In this document: one piece after another, positions 56,625 through 64,000 of the stretch
How positions within the stretch are numbered: position 1 is the first letter of the stretch
Layout: the number at the start of each line of letters is the position of its first letter
DNA from: Bifidobacterium rousetti
GTDB taxonomy: Bacteria > Actinomycetota > Actinomycetes > Actinomycetales > Bifidobacteriaceae
Assembly (NCBI RefSeq): GCF_008698235.1
Contig: NZ_PEBH01000003.1
Coordinates: forward strand, 221,613-285,612
Direction: 5' to 3'
DNA: 64,000 bases
The notes under the pieces: generated by a model
Database searches by the model: none
Seen by the model: only the letters and a program-made list of their open reading frames with translations
Told to the model about the DNA's origin: nothing
Translations under genes and position numbers: made by a program

Positions 56625-57460
56625 CGTTCCGCCCTCGCCCCCTGCGTGACCGCCGGACCGGTGCCGCCGGAGGGATTGCCCGAACCATCGAGCCAGTCGA
56701 GTCTGGCCGCGGCGTGCCGACCTCCGACCAGTTGAAGGAAGCGATCCTCGAGGTCCGCGCCGGCAGCGACCTCGGCGACGGTGCCGGCCGCGCACACGCT
56801 TCCCTGGTTGATGACCGCCACATGCGTGCACATCCGTTCGATCAGAGCCATGACGTGGGAGGAGATGATGATGGTGCCGCCGGTGGCCGCGTATTCGGCG
56901 AGGATGTCCTTCAGATTCGCGCTGGAGACCGGATCGACCGATTCGAACGGCTCGTCGAGCACGAGCAGACGCGGGCTGTGGATCATGGCCGAGGCGAGGC
57001 AGATCTTCTTGACCATGCCGGTCGAATAGTCGACGACCATCTTGTCGGCCGCATCGACGAGGTCGAACGCGGCGAGTAGGTCGCGCGCACGGGCGACGGT
57101 CTCGGCGCGCCTCATGCCGCGCAGCATGCCCGCATACACGAGCAGCTGCAGGCCGGTGAGCCGGTCGAAGATCTGTGATTGCTGCGGCATCACGCCGATC
57201 ATGCGCTTGGCCACGTTGACGTCGCGCCACACGTCGACGCCGAAGATCGACGCGCCGCCCATGTCCGGGGCAAGCAGGCCGGTGACCATGTTGAGCGTCG
57301 TGGTCTTGCCCGCTCCGTTCGGTCCGACCAGACCATAGAACGATCCGACCGGGATGTCGAGGGACAGCCCGGCGACGGCGGTCTTCGTGCCGAAGCGTTT
57401 GACGAGGCCGCGGATCGACACCGCCGCATGAGGGTCATAGGGCACGGGAGGAAGTTGCAT
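56621..57460 (-). CDS. ABC transporter ATPase
   Basis: The 279-residue ATPase has Walker A GPNGAGKTTTLNM (about 46-58), a Q-loop (PQQSQIF), Walker B LLVLDEPFESVDP and switch His SSHVMAL. The signature reads YSTGMVKKICLASAM instead of LSGGQ, a variation seen in export-type ATPases. A 30-residue C-terminal tail is disordered. It is the first gene of the two-gene transporter and overlaps the permease by 4 bp. Its ATG has AGGGGTGAAAG upstream, and the gene follows the glycosyltransferase by 6 bp, so it may be in that operon. Confidence 0.93.
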   Translation of the reverse strand: MQLPPVPYDPHAAVSIRGLVKRFGTKTAVAGLSLDIPVGSFYGLVGPNGAGKTTTLNMVTGLLAPDMGGASIFGVDVWRDVNVAKRMIGVMPQQSQIFDRLTGLQLLVYAGMLRGMRRAETVARARDLLAAFDLVDAADKMVVDYSTGMVKKICLASAMIHSPRLLVLDEPFESVDPVSSANLKDILAEYAATGGTIIISSHVMALIERMCTHVAVINQGSVCAAGTVAEVAAGADLEDRFLQLVGGRHAAARLDWLDGSGNPSGGTGPAVTQGARAER

Positions 57461-57466
57461 GGTCTT

Positions 57467-58690
57467 TCACCCCTTATGTTGGATCGGCTTCCACTGCGCC
57501 TTGGAGAAGATCGCCTGGAAGGAGATCGGCACGTAGGAGAGCATGTAGATCGGGAAGCTCAGCACGTAGGCGAACAGCTCCTTGTTGGTGGCACCGATCT
57601 GGTCGCGTTCGGCCACGATCGTCAGCGCGGCGAGCCCCATCATGCCGAGCACGGCGAGCACGATGCCGTTCGCCCAGCTCGTGATGGCCCCGATCTGGCT
57701 CTGCCAGGTGACGAATCCGAACGCGGCGAACAGCATGCCGAGGGCGACGCGGAACACGGTCAGCACGGTGAACGGGCACAGCAGCAGCGTGAAGTCGACG
57801 GCCGAGAAGTCGCGTTCGCGCACGGCGCGGCGGATCAGGTACGGGCCGTAGAAGCGGAACACCTGCAGGAAGCCCTTGCTCCAGCGCAGGCGCTGGCGCC
57901 AGCTCTGGGCGAAGGTGACGGGCTGCTCGTCGTACAGGATCGCGGTGCCGCAGTAGCCGACCCGGTCGCCGTGCAGCACGGAGTCCATCGTGAACTCGAG
58001 GTCCTCGGTGAGCAGGTGGAACTTCCAGCCCTTGTTGCGCTTCATGACCTCCTTGGAGAACATGAACCCGGTGCCGCCCACATGGCAGCTGGAGCCGAAG
58101 AGCATGCGCGAGTTGTTGAGGAACCTCGATTCGCGGATGAACCACAGGGCCGAGCCGGAGGACACCCAGTTGTCGTTGAGGTTCACCGAGTTGCGGTAGC
58201 TGGTGAGGATCCTGAACCCGGAGTGGAACGCCTTGTTCATCTCCTCGAAGTAGTGGGGGTCGAGTCGGTTGTCGGCGTCGAAGACGAAGTAGGCGTCGTA
58301 CGTGTCGGACAGGCCGGCGTCGATCATGTGGTCGAGCAGGTAGGTCAGCGCGTATCCCTTGCCGATCAGCTTGTCGTTGTGGCGTTCGACGACGTGGCAT
58401 CCGAGCGATCGGACCAGATCGGCGGTGTTGTCGGTGCAGTTGTCGGCCACAAGCCAGATGTCGATGAGCTCGGCCGGGTAGGTCTGCTCGCGGATGCAGC
58501 CGATGAGGTTGCCGATGACCTGCTCCTCGTTGCGCGCGGAGATGAGGACGGCGTAGCGCTTGTCCATCGGCGCGTCGGGGAATCGCACGGGCTTGGAGAA
58601 CAGGGACATGACGACGCATGCGATCTGGTAGATCATGCCGACGCCGCCGACGACGAACATGAGGACGTCAAGTACGGTGAGCAGGACCAT
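57467..58690 (-). CDS. Processive-type family 2 glycosyltransferase with membrane segments
   Basis: The 407-residue protein has an N-terminal membrane helix (LLTVLDVLMFVVGGVGMIYQI), a cytosolic GT-A domain (ISARNEEQVIGNLI, ADNCTDNTADLV, FDADNRLDP, TEDLEF, QRLRWSKG), then three or four C-terminal helices. The Q-x-x-R-W motif marks enzymes of the cellulose/hyaluronan synthase type, which polymerise and export a glycan or act on lipid acceptors. The product is unknown. The start overlaps the stop of the AI-2E-family gene (ATGA), indicating coupling. Two more genes of the cluster (GT2 at 60438, transporter at 58690) suggest a surface glycan function. Confidence 0.9.
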   Translation of the reverse strand: MVLLTVLDVLMFVVGGVGMIYQIACVVMSLFSKPVRFPDAPMDKRYAVLISARNEEQVIGNLIGCIREQTYPAELIDIWLVADNCTDNTADLVRSLGCHVVERHNDKLIGKGYALTYLLDHMIDAGLSDTYDAYFVFDADNRLDPHYFEEMNKAFHSGFRILTSYRNSVNLNDNWVSSGSALWFIRESRFLNNSRMLFGSSCHVGGTGFMFSKEVMKRNKGWKFHLLTEDLEFTMDSVLHGDRVGYCGTAILYDEQPVTFAQSWRQRLRWSKGFLQVFRFYGPYLIRRAVRERDFSAVDFTLLLCPFTVLTVFRVALGMLFAAFGFVTWQSQIGAITSWANGIVLAVLGMMGLAALTIVAERDQIGATNKELFAYVLSFPIYMLSYVPISFQAIFSKAQWKPIQHKG

Positions 58691-60279
58691 CAGCGCCACC
58701 CCGCACGGGGGTTGTCGGACGCGGGCTTGGGCTCCGGATCGGACTTGGGCTCCGGGGCGGATTCCGGCTCGACGCCGGCCAGTCCGGCGGTCCCGCTCCT
58801 CCCGTCCCCGGCGCCGGCGTTGTCGACGCCGCCCAGCACGCCCTTGGGGATCGCCACGGTGGCGGAGTCGTCGTCCTCGCCGCGACGCGAACCGCGCGCG
58901 TCGCGCGAGCCGTCCGAGCCGTCCGACGGGATCGCGTAGAGCTCGTCCTGCAGGCGGCGGATCTCGTCGTTCATCGGCACGCGGTTCGTCGAGCCTCTGG
59001 CGGCGCGCGGCATGTGATCCCCGATCGGGTGGAGGACGTGCTCGCTGAACGCCTCGGACGCCTCGACGACCTTCGACTTCTTCGCGGGCGCCGGATCGGA
59101 CATGAGCGGGGAGTCGACCAGCTCGTACCGGCGCGTGTAGGCGCGGAAGATGACCTGCAACGAGGCCGTCACCGGCAGGGCGAGGAACGCGCCCAGCGCG
59201 CCGAAGACCGAGCCGAAGGCAAGCACCGCAAGGAACGCGAGCGCCGCGTTGATGTCCATCGTGCGCTGCGAGATCTTCGGCGAGAGGATCAGGTTCTCGA
59301 TCTGCTGGTAGATGATGATGAACACGAGCACGGCCACGGCGTACACCCAGCCGCGGCTGCCCAGCGCGAACAGCACCGGCAGGGCGCCGCCGATGTACGT
59401 GCCGACCGTCGGGATGAACTGGGAGACCACACCGCAGAACAGGGCGAGAGGCAGCCAGTACGGCACCTTGAGCACCTCGAGGAAGATGGCGGTGCATGCG
59501 GCGTTGAGCACCGCGAGGATCGAACGGGAGAACAGGAACGACGAGATCTGGTCCTGCGCGACGGTCCACACCAGGAGGAACCGGCGCTGCATGTTGGGCG
59601 CCAGCCACTGGCAGAAGGAGCGGCGCAGCTTCGGGCCGGCGGCGGAGATGTAGTACGTCGTCATCACGACGGTCATCAGGTTGAGCAGGAAGGAGAACAG
59701 CCCGCCGACCGTGCTCATCGCCGTGCCCGCGAAGTCGGTCACCCACGAGGTCTGGATGTTCTTGAGGATCTCGGAGCCGAGGTTGCCGATCTCCGGCAGC
59801 TCGAACGTGGCGTACTGGCCCACGTATTCGCGGATCTGCTCGTACATGGCCGGCAGTCCGTTGACCATGGCGATCATCTGCTGGACGAACATGCTGCCGA
59901 ATAGCGACAGCAGCACGATGATGACGATCGCGACCACGGTCAGCGCGAACGCGGAGGCGACGCCGCGCTTCCAGCCGTGTCTGACGAGCGAGATCACCAT
60001 CGGCTCGACCGCGAGCGCCAGGAACAGGGAGATGATGATGTCGAGCACCAGATAGGAGATCTGGCCCCACGACCGCCAGCAGAAGGCGAAGACGACGATC
60101 GCGATGGCGATGTACAGCAGGCCTCGCCCGAACCATTCGGGGGGTCTGCGGGGATCGCCCTTGGCCGGGAACAGGGTGCCGAAGTCCCACCGCTGTTCGG
60201 TGTCCGCGGTGTCGCTGGTGCTGCCGGCACCGCTGGTGCCACTGGTATCGCTGCCATATTCGCGCGCGCTTTGACTCAT
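58690..60279 (-). CDS. AI-2E family (TqsA/PerM-like) membrane protein
   Basis: The 529-residue protein has a disordered Ser/Thr-rich head, then eight hydrophobic segments in the AI-2E arrangement. Typical stretches are YLVLDIIISLFLALAVEPMV early, then LPLALFCGVVSQFIPTVGTYIGGALPVLFAL and NAALAFLAVLAFGSVFGALGAFLALP. A long charged C-terminal tail (about 430-529) is repeat-like with alternating Glu, Pro and Asp. Family members are transporters of small molecules or ions; no autoinducer link is implied. It is the first gene of the run with the GT2. TGGGGAG lies upstream of the ATG. Confidence 0.9.
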   Translation of the reverse strand: MSQSAREYGSDTSGTSGAGSTSDTADTEQRWDFGTLFPAKGDPRRPPEWFGRGLLYIAIAIVVFAFCWRSWGQISYLVLDIIISLFLALAVEPMVISLVRHGWKRGVASAFALTVVAIVIIVLLSLFGSMFVQQMIAMVNGLPAMYEQIREYVGQYATFELPEIGNLGSEILKNIQTSWVTDFAGTAMSTVGGLFSFLLNLMTVVMTTYYISAAGPKLRRSFCQWLAPNMQRRFLLVWTVAQDQISSFLFSRSILAVLNAACTAIFLEVLKVPYWLPLALFCGVVSQFIPTVGTYIGGALPVLFALGSRGWVYAVAVLVFIIIYQQIENLILSPKISQRTMDINAALAFLAVLAFGSVFGALGAFLALPVTASLQVIFRAYTRRYELVDSPLMSDPAPAKKSKVVEASEAFSEHVLHPIGDHMPRAARGSTNRVPMNDEIRRLQDELYAIPSDGSDGSRDARGSRRGEDDDSATVAIPKGVLGGVDNAGAGDGRSGTAGLAGVEPESAPEPKSDPEPKPASDNPRAGWR

Positions 60280-60437
60280 GGCTCCCCATTGTAGCGACGG
60301 GTGCGATGCCGCCGATAGCCTGGTCGGTGGTCAGTCGCGGCGGGACTGCGCAATAGCCCGCCTCGGCGATGGATGCGGACCGGACCGCGGACCGGACGCG
60401 GACGACGGGTGTATACCCGCTCATTTATTCTGAAGGC

Positions 60438-61418
60438 ATGCTGAACGTCTCGATCGTCATCCCGGCCTGGAACGAGTCCGAACGCATCGCCGACTGTCTG
60501 CTCAACACGATCCGGCAGACCGTGATGCCCTACGAGGTGCTGGTGGTTGACAACCGCTCCACCGACGATACCTGCCAAGTGGTCGAACGCTTCATGAAGG
60601 AGCATCCCGAGGCCCCGATCAAACTGCTGCATCAGAACGCGGAGCAGGGCCTCATCCCCACGCGCAACTACGGTCTCGACCACGCGACCGGCGACGTGCT
60701 CGGTCGTTTCGACGCCGACTGCATGATCAAACCCGACTGGGTCGAGGTCGTCTCCGGCATCTTCACCGAGGACCCGAACGCGATGGGCGCGACCGGCCCT
60801 GTGATGTACTACGACATGCCGTCACGCCATTTCGGACTCAAGGGCGACAATTCGATCCGCAAGCGCATCTACCGCGCGGACGGCGGCCAGCCGCTGCTGT
60901 TCGGCTCGAACATGGCGCTGCGGGCCTCCGCATGGCATGAGATCGCCGGCGAGGTGTGCCGGGACAAGGCCGACGTGATGCACGAGGACATCGACATCTC
61001 CCTGCATCTGATCGGCAAGGGGCTCAAGACCGTGTACTCGCCGCGCATGATCGCCGGCATGAGCGCGCGTCGCATGGACACGTCGCTGAGCTCGTTCCTC
61101 AACTACATGCGCCGGTTCAGGAACACGTTCGACGCGCACCCGCAGCATTGGCGCAAGCACAAGCCGGAGATCCTGTTCACGGCCATGTACCCCGCGATGC
61201 ACCTGTTCTACCCGGTGTGGCAGAAGGTGCTCAACACGGCCGACATCAACCCGGCCGAGGCCGCGTGGATCAACGAGCAGATGGAGCTCGCCGAGAAGGA
61301 GGGCCACGAGCTCTACGACGAGACCCCCACCGACGAGGTCTACGACGAGAAGCACGAGGAACGCGAGGAGAAGGCCGAGCGGGCCGAGAAATCCAAACGC
61401 GAGCACCACGGCAAGTAG
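60438..61418 (+). CDS. Family 2 glycosyltransferase, soluble
   Basis: The 326-residue protein has a GT-A fold: IVIPAWNESERIADCL, VDNRSTDDT, RFDADCMIKPDW (the D-x-D metal site) and HEDIDISLHLIGKG (catalytic base region). There are no membrane helices; the C-terminal 45 residues are a charged coiled coil rich in Glu and Lys. It is transcribed away from the AI-2E gene. The start at 60438 has only GAAGG one base away, while TATTCT just upstream could give a leaderless message. The donor sugar is unknown. Confidence 0.88.
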   Translation: MLNVSIVIPAWNESERIADCLLNTIRQTVMPYEVLVVDNRSTDDTCQVVERFMKEHPEAPIKLLHQNAEQGLIPTRNYGLDHATGDVLGRFDADCMIKPDWVEVVSGIFTEDPNAMGATGPVMYYDMPSRHFGLKGDNSIRKRIYRADGGQPLLFGSNMALRASAWHEIAGEVCRDKADVMHEDIDISLHLIGKGLKTVYSPRMIAGMSARRMDTSLSSFLNYMRRFRNTFDAHPQHWRKHKPEILFTAMYPAMHLFYPVWQKVLNTADINPAEAAWINEQMELAEKEGHELYDETPTDEVYDEKHEEREEKAERAEKSKREHHGK

Positions 61419-61429
61419 TCGCATCCCTC

Positions 61430-61508
61430 GGCTCCCCTTGTCAGGACGTTGCCGTGAAACAAACAGCGGAAGCTGTTTGTAGGCAACGTGCGAGTCGACA
61501 GGCGAGCC
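61430..61508. ncRNA. Long nested stem, possible structured RNA element
   Basis: The sequence folds as one long arm with internal loops. GGCTC (61430-61434) pairs with GAGCC (61504-61508). CCTTGTC (61436-61442) pairs with GACAGG (61497-61502) with one bulge. ACGTTGCC (61446-61453) pairs with GGCAACGT (61482-61489). ACAAACAGC (61459-61467) pairs with GCTGTTTGT (61472-61480) around a GGAA tetraloop. It starts 12 bp after the glycosyltransferase stop. A terminator, a repeat family member or a small RNA are all possible. Confidence 0.5.
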
Positions 61509-61609
61509 AGCAGAACGCGCGCGCAGCGCGTCCGTAATTGCAGGACGAGCTGGACGCGAAGCGGCCTGAGGGGTAGTTCCCCACCAGCGTATTTTCGGTG
61601 CGGTAAATG

Positions 61610-61648
61610 AATGGGCGGCGAGTCCCACAACGGGGATTCGCCGCCCAT
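61610..61648 (-). terminator. Terminator-like hairpin after fucO
   Basis: On the minus strand AATGGGCGGCGA pairs with its partner across a 5-base loop, for a total of about 17 pairs with one mismatch. It lies about 40 bp past the fucO stop. No clear T run. Confidence 0.65.
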
Positions 61649-61689
61649 TCGCGTATTCAGACGTTCATGCCCTCAGACCAGATCCCGGA

Positions 61690-62841
61690 TCACATCAGCG
61701 AGGTGTAGATCTTCAGGATGTCCTCCTCGGTGGCCTTGCGCGGGTTGCCCGGGGTGCACACGTCGTTGAACGCGTCGTGGGCGAGCGGGGCGAGATCGGC
61801 CTCGGTGGCGCCGACCTCGGAGATCGTGGTCGGGTTCTTGAGGTCGACGGTCAGCTTGTGGACGGCCTGCACGGCCTCCTCGCGGACCTTCTCCAGATCG
61901 CCGGTGTAGGCGTCCTCGACGCCGAACGCGTCGGCGATGTCACGGTACTTCTCGCCGGTGTAGTCCTTGTTGTACTCCATGACCGGGGCCAGCAGGATGC
62001 CGTTGGCGACGCCGTGCGCGACGCCGAGGCGGCCGCCCAGCGGGTGGGCCATGCCGTGGACCAGGCCGAGGCCGACGTTGGAGTAGGCCATGCCGGTGAT
62101 GTAGGAGGCGTACGCCATCTGCTCGCCGGCCGGCACATCGCCGTCGGCGGACTTGGCGAGGTTCTTCGCGATCATGCGGATGGTCTGCATCGACAGGCAG
62201 TCGGACAGCGACCAGGCGCCCGGGGTGATGTAGCCCTCGATCGCGTGGGTCAGGGCGTCGAGGCCGGTGGCGACCTTGAGGCCGCGCGGCATCGAATCGG
62301 TCAGATCCGGGTCGACGAACGCGACGATCGGGATGTCGTGCGGGTCGACGGCCACGAACTTGCGCTTGTTGGCGGTGTCGGTGATCACGTAGTTGATCGT
62401 CGTCTCGGAGGCGGTGCCGGCCGTGGTCGGCACGCCGAAGATCGGGACGGACGGGTTCTTCGTGTCGGCCACGCCCTCGAGGGAGAGCACGTCGGAGAAC
62501 TCCGGGTTGGCGGTGATGATGCCGATGCCCTTGCAGGTGTCCTGCGGGGAGCCGCCGCCCAGACCGATCAGGAAGTCGGCGCCCGAGGCGGCGAACTTCT
62601 CGACGCCGTCCTTGATGCACTCGACCGGCGGGTTCGGCTTGACGTTGCTGAACACCTCGTACGGCAGGCCGGCCTCGTCCAGGACCTTGGTGACCTTCTC
62701 GGCGGTGCCGGTCTCGAGCAGGACCGGATCGGTGACGATGAACGCCTTGGTGAAGCCGTGCTGCTTGGCGACGGCGGGGATCTCCTTGATGGCGCCACGG
62801 CCGAAGTAGGCGGTCTGGTTGAAAATCATGCGGTAGACCAT
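61690..62841 (-). CDS. fucO: Lactaldehyde reductase (1,2-propanediol oxidoreductase), iron-dependent
   Basis: The 383-residue group III alcohol dehydrogenase reduces L-lactaldehyde to 1,2-propanediol with NADH, the end of fucose and rhamnose breakdown. NAD site GLGGGSPQDTCKGIG; iron ligands in GLDALTHAIEGY (Asp, His) and HGMAHPLGGRLGVAHG (two His). MVYRMIFNQTAYFGRGA is the FucO-type start. Other substrates (glycolaldehyde, ethanol) are common in the group. AAAGGAG lies 8 bases before the ATG. It stands alone; no fucose genes are nearby in this window. Confidence 0.92.
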   Translation of the reverse strand: MVYRMIFNQTAYFGRGAIKEIPAVAKQHGFTKAFIVTDPVLLETGTAEKVTKVLDEAGLPYEVFSNVKPNPPVECIKDGVEKFAASGADFLIGLGGGSPQDTCKGIGIITANPEFSDVLSLEGVADTKNPSVPIFGVPTTAGTASETTINYVITDTANKRKFVAVDPHDIPIVAFVDPDLTDSMPRGLKVATGLDALTHAIEGYITPGAWSLSDCLSMQTIRMIAKNLAKSADGDVPAGEQMAYASYITGMAYSNVGLGLVHGMAHPLGGRLGVAHGVANGILLAPVMEYNKDYTGEKYRDIADAFGVEDAYTGDLEKVREEAVQAVHKLTVDLKNPTTISEVGATEADLAPLAHDAFNDVCTPGNPRKATEEDILKIYTSLM

Positions 62842-63236
62842 ATTGAGCTCTCCTTTGAAGCTGGTATCCTAGTCATTGCACGTAGGGACGATGCCGACGC
62901 AGGCATCTCCCGACAATCACCCAGTGTACTCGCCTTTGTGAGCGTTCACCGACATGGCGCTGGAAAATTTCGGCAATTTTTCGGAAAATACCCCAGAATC
63001 AATCCGCATGACCATGCGTTCCCCCGCATAACCATGCGTTTACCGCGCAATCACGCTCACTCTTCCCCGACCTTCCCTCCTTGCCTCTTCGCCCCCGTCC
63101 CGATGATTATTCAGACGGCGAACGGCGTTTCCCCCGAAACAACGACTTGGCCCACGGACTAAGATGAGTCTCAAAATTGGGGTTTCACACATATCCGTAC
63201 GGCTTTCCCGCACGTAAGACACGGAGGTATCAACCT
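62842..63236. other. 395-bp divergent promoter region of fucO and cfa
   Basis: No gene is seen. It is AT-richer near 62955-62990 and holds two tandem CGCAT-n4-ATGCG dyads (63005-63040). AGGTATCAACCT lies just before the cfa ATG with a GGAGG ribosome site. Confidence 0.6.
63005..63040. promoter_or_regulatory. Two tandem CGCAT-n4-ATGCG dyads, operator candidate
   Basis: CGCATGACCATGCG (63005-63018) and CGCATAACCATGCG (63025-63038) are each palindromic and lie 20 bp apart start to start. Both are followed by TT. They sit roughly midway between fucO and cfa and could bind a LacI-type or similar dimer controlling either gene. Confidence 0.45.
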
Positions 63237-64000
63237 ATGGCAAACGGCAAGTCCATGACCGTCGGCGAGATGGTGGGATTGTTCCTGGACGACGACGCGC
63301 CCGTGCGCGTGGACGCGTTCGACGGCTCCCACTTCGGCTCCCCCGACGCCGATCTCAGGGTCCGCATCACCAGCCCGCGATGCATGTACCAGCTGCTCAC
63401 CCATCCGAACGAGATCGGCGTCGTGCGCGCCTACGTATTGGGGGACTTCGACGTGGACGGCATCGACTACGCCGACCCGTACCCGGCGCTACGCGCGCTG
63501 TTCTCGATGGCCAAGTACGTCAAGCCGCTGACGCCGCTGACCGTGGCCCGCGTCTCGGCCGGCATCCTGAGCCACGGCTACAGGAAGCCCCCGGTGCCGA
63601 CCACCGAGGGTCCGAGCAAGTTCGACCGCATCAAGGAGGGACTGCTCCCCCACACCGAGAAGGCCGACTCCGAGACCGTCAGCTTCCACTACGACATGTC
63701 CAACGAGTTCTACGCCGACTTCCTCGGCCCCTCGATGACGTACACCTGCGCGGTGTTCGAGAACGAGGACATGAGCCTCGAGGACGCGCAGGCCAACAAG
63801 CTGCGCCTCATCCTCGACAAGCTGGGTCTTGAGCCCGGCCAGCGACTGCTCGACATCGGCTGCGGCTGGGGTTCGATGGTCATCACCGCGGCGCGCCGCG
63901 GCATCAAGGCGCTCGGCGTCACCCTGTCCAAGGAACAGGCCGAGTACGCGAACAAGTGGATCGCGCGCGAGGGTCTCACCGATCTGGCCGAGGTGCGCGT
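63237..64000 (+). CDS. cfa: Cyclopropane-fatty-acyl-phospholipid synthase, N-terminal part
   Basis: About 254 residues are visible before the window ends. The protein starts MANGKSMTVGEMVGLFLDDD. It has the family's N-terminal domain (VRITSPRCMYQLLTHPNEIG, YVLGDFDVDG), the linker TVSFHYDMSNEFYADFLGPSMTYTCAVF, and the SAM-binding motif LLDIGCGWGSMV followed by GVTLSKEQAEYA. It adds a methylene bridge to unsaturated acyl chains of membrane phospholipids, usually in acid or stationary-phase stress. GGAGG lies 8 bases before the ATG at 63237. Full-length enzymes are about 380-430 residues. Confidence 0.95.
   Translation, partial: MANGKSMTVGEMVGLFLDDDAPVRVDAFDGSHFGSPDADLRVRITSPRCMYQLLTHPNEIGVVRAYVLGDFDVDGIDYADPYPALRALFSMAKYVKPLTPLTVARVSAGILSHGYRKPPVPTTEGPSKFDRIKEGLLPHTEKADSETVSFHYDMSNEFYADFLGPSMTYTCAVFENEDMSLEDAQANKLRLILDKLGLEPGQRLLDIGCGWGSMVITAARRGIKALGVTLSKEQAEYANKWIAREGLTDLAEVR

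Noticed and set aside
57467..60424. A 985-codon frame fusing an unknown N-terminal region to the glycosyltransferase
   Set aside because: The first ~570 codons are out of frame with the AI-2E gene, which occupies that DNA on the same strand; the glycosyltransferase has its own coupled start at 58690.

Overview
The window is a GC-rich actinobacterial chromosome segment, most likely from the genus Bifidobacterium. This is inferred from conserved gene blocks (rpmE-prfA-prmC-tsaC-WecA/MraY-type transferase; dacB-hpt-ftsH-folE-folP-folB/K-DUF3180) and from bifidobacterial-looking ProS, guaB, FtsH and riboflavin genes. The species cannot be fixed by eye. Most genes are on the minus strand. There are no rRNA genes, CRISPR arrays or complete insertion sequences.

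Layout. 0-11.4 kb: end of an M13 peptidase, an SSB, prolyl-tRNA synthetase, the radical-SAM/Memo/AMMECR1 pair, a membrane-anchored polysaccharide deacetylase homologue, a Pif1/RecD-like helicase, a HAD phosphatase and oligoribonuclease. 11.65-19.73 kb: a lower-GC, probably acquired defence island holding a PLD-nuclease/SNF2-type helicase, an Eco57I-class adenine methyltransferase, a silent inverted spare copy of the methyltransferase C-terminus and a serine recombinase. 20-27 kb: guaB, a WecA-like transferase, tsaC, a sugar acetyltransferase, prmC, prfA, rpmE and a tRNA-Ile with a UAU anticodon. 27.5-35.3 kb: unknown proteins, a glycosyltransferase, tRNA-Asp and an ABC export operon. 35.7-36.75 kb: an HTH-antitoxin/PIN-toxin pair. 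38.25-42.2 kb: an FMN-riboswitch-controlled ribD-ribE-ribBA-ribH operon, so this organism should make riboflavin. 42.8-44.1 kb: a decayed stretch of gene fragments. 44.2-64 kb: EttA, TesB, the folate operon, FtsH, Hpt, DacB, a second ABC operon, two glycosyltransferases, an AI-2E-family transporter, FucO and the start of a cyclopropane-fatty-acid synthase.

The most notable system is the methyltransferase switch at 12308-13140. A perfect 33-bp inverted repeat lies inside the methyltransferase reading frame and at the head of a promoterless, oppositely oriented cassette that encodes a different, in-frame C-terminal target-recognition segment. A serine recombinase gene starts 25 bp outside the repeat. 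Inversion would swap the last ~127 residues of the enzyme for ~130 others, predicting phase-variable DNA methylation specificity in a helicase-methylase defence system.

Other points of interest: (i) a tRNA-Ile(UAU) together with the absence of tilS from its usual place between dacB and hpt, suggesting a lysidine-free AUA decoding system; (ii) two families of dispersed palindromic repeats, one of four ~47-bp double hairpins with compensatory changes, one of seven 47-bp palindromes in three loci; (iii) a folB-folK fusion with an extra degenerate HPPK domain; (iv) a deacetylase that lacks one zinc-binding His; (v) a long structured intergenic element at 61430-61508.
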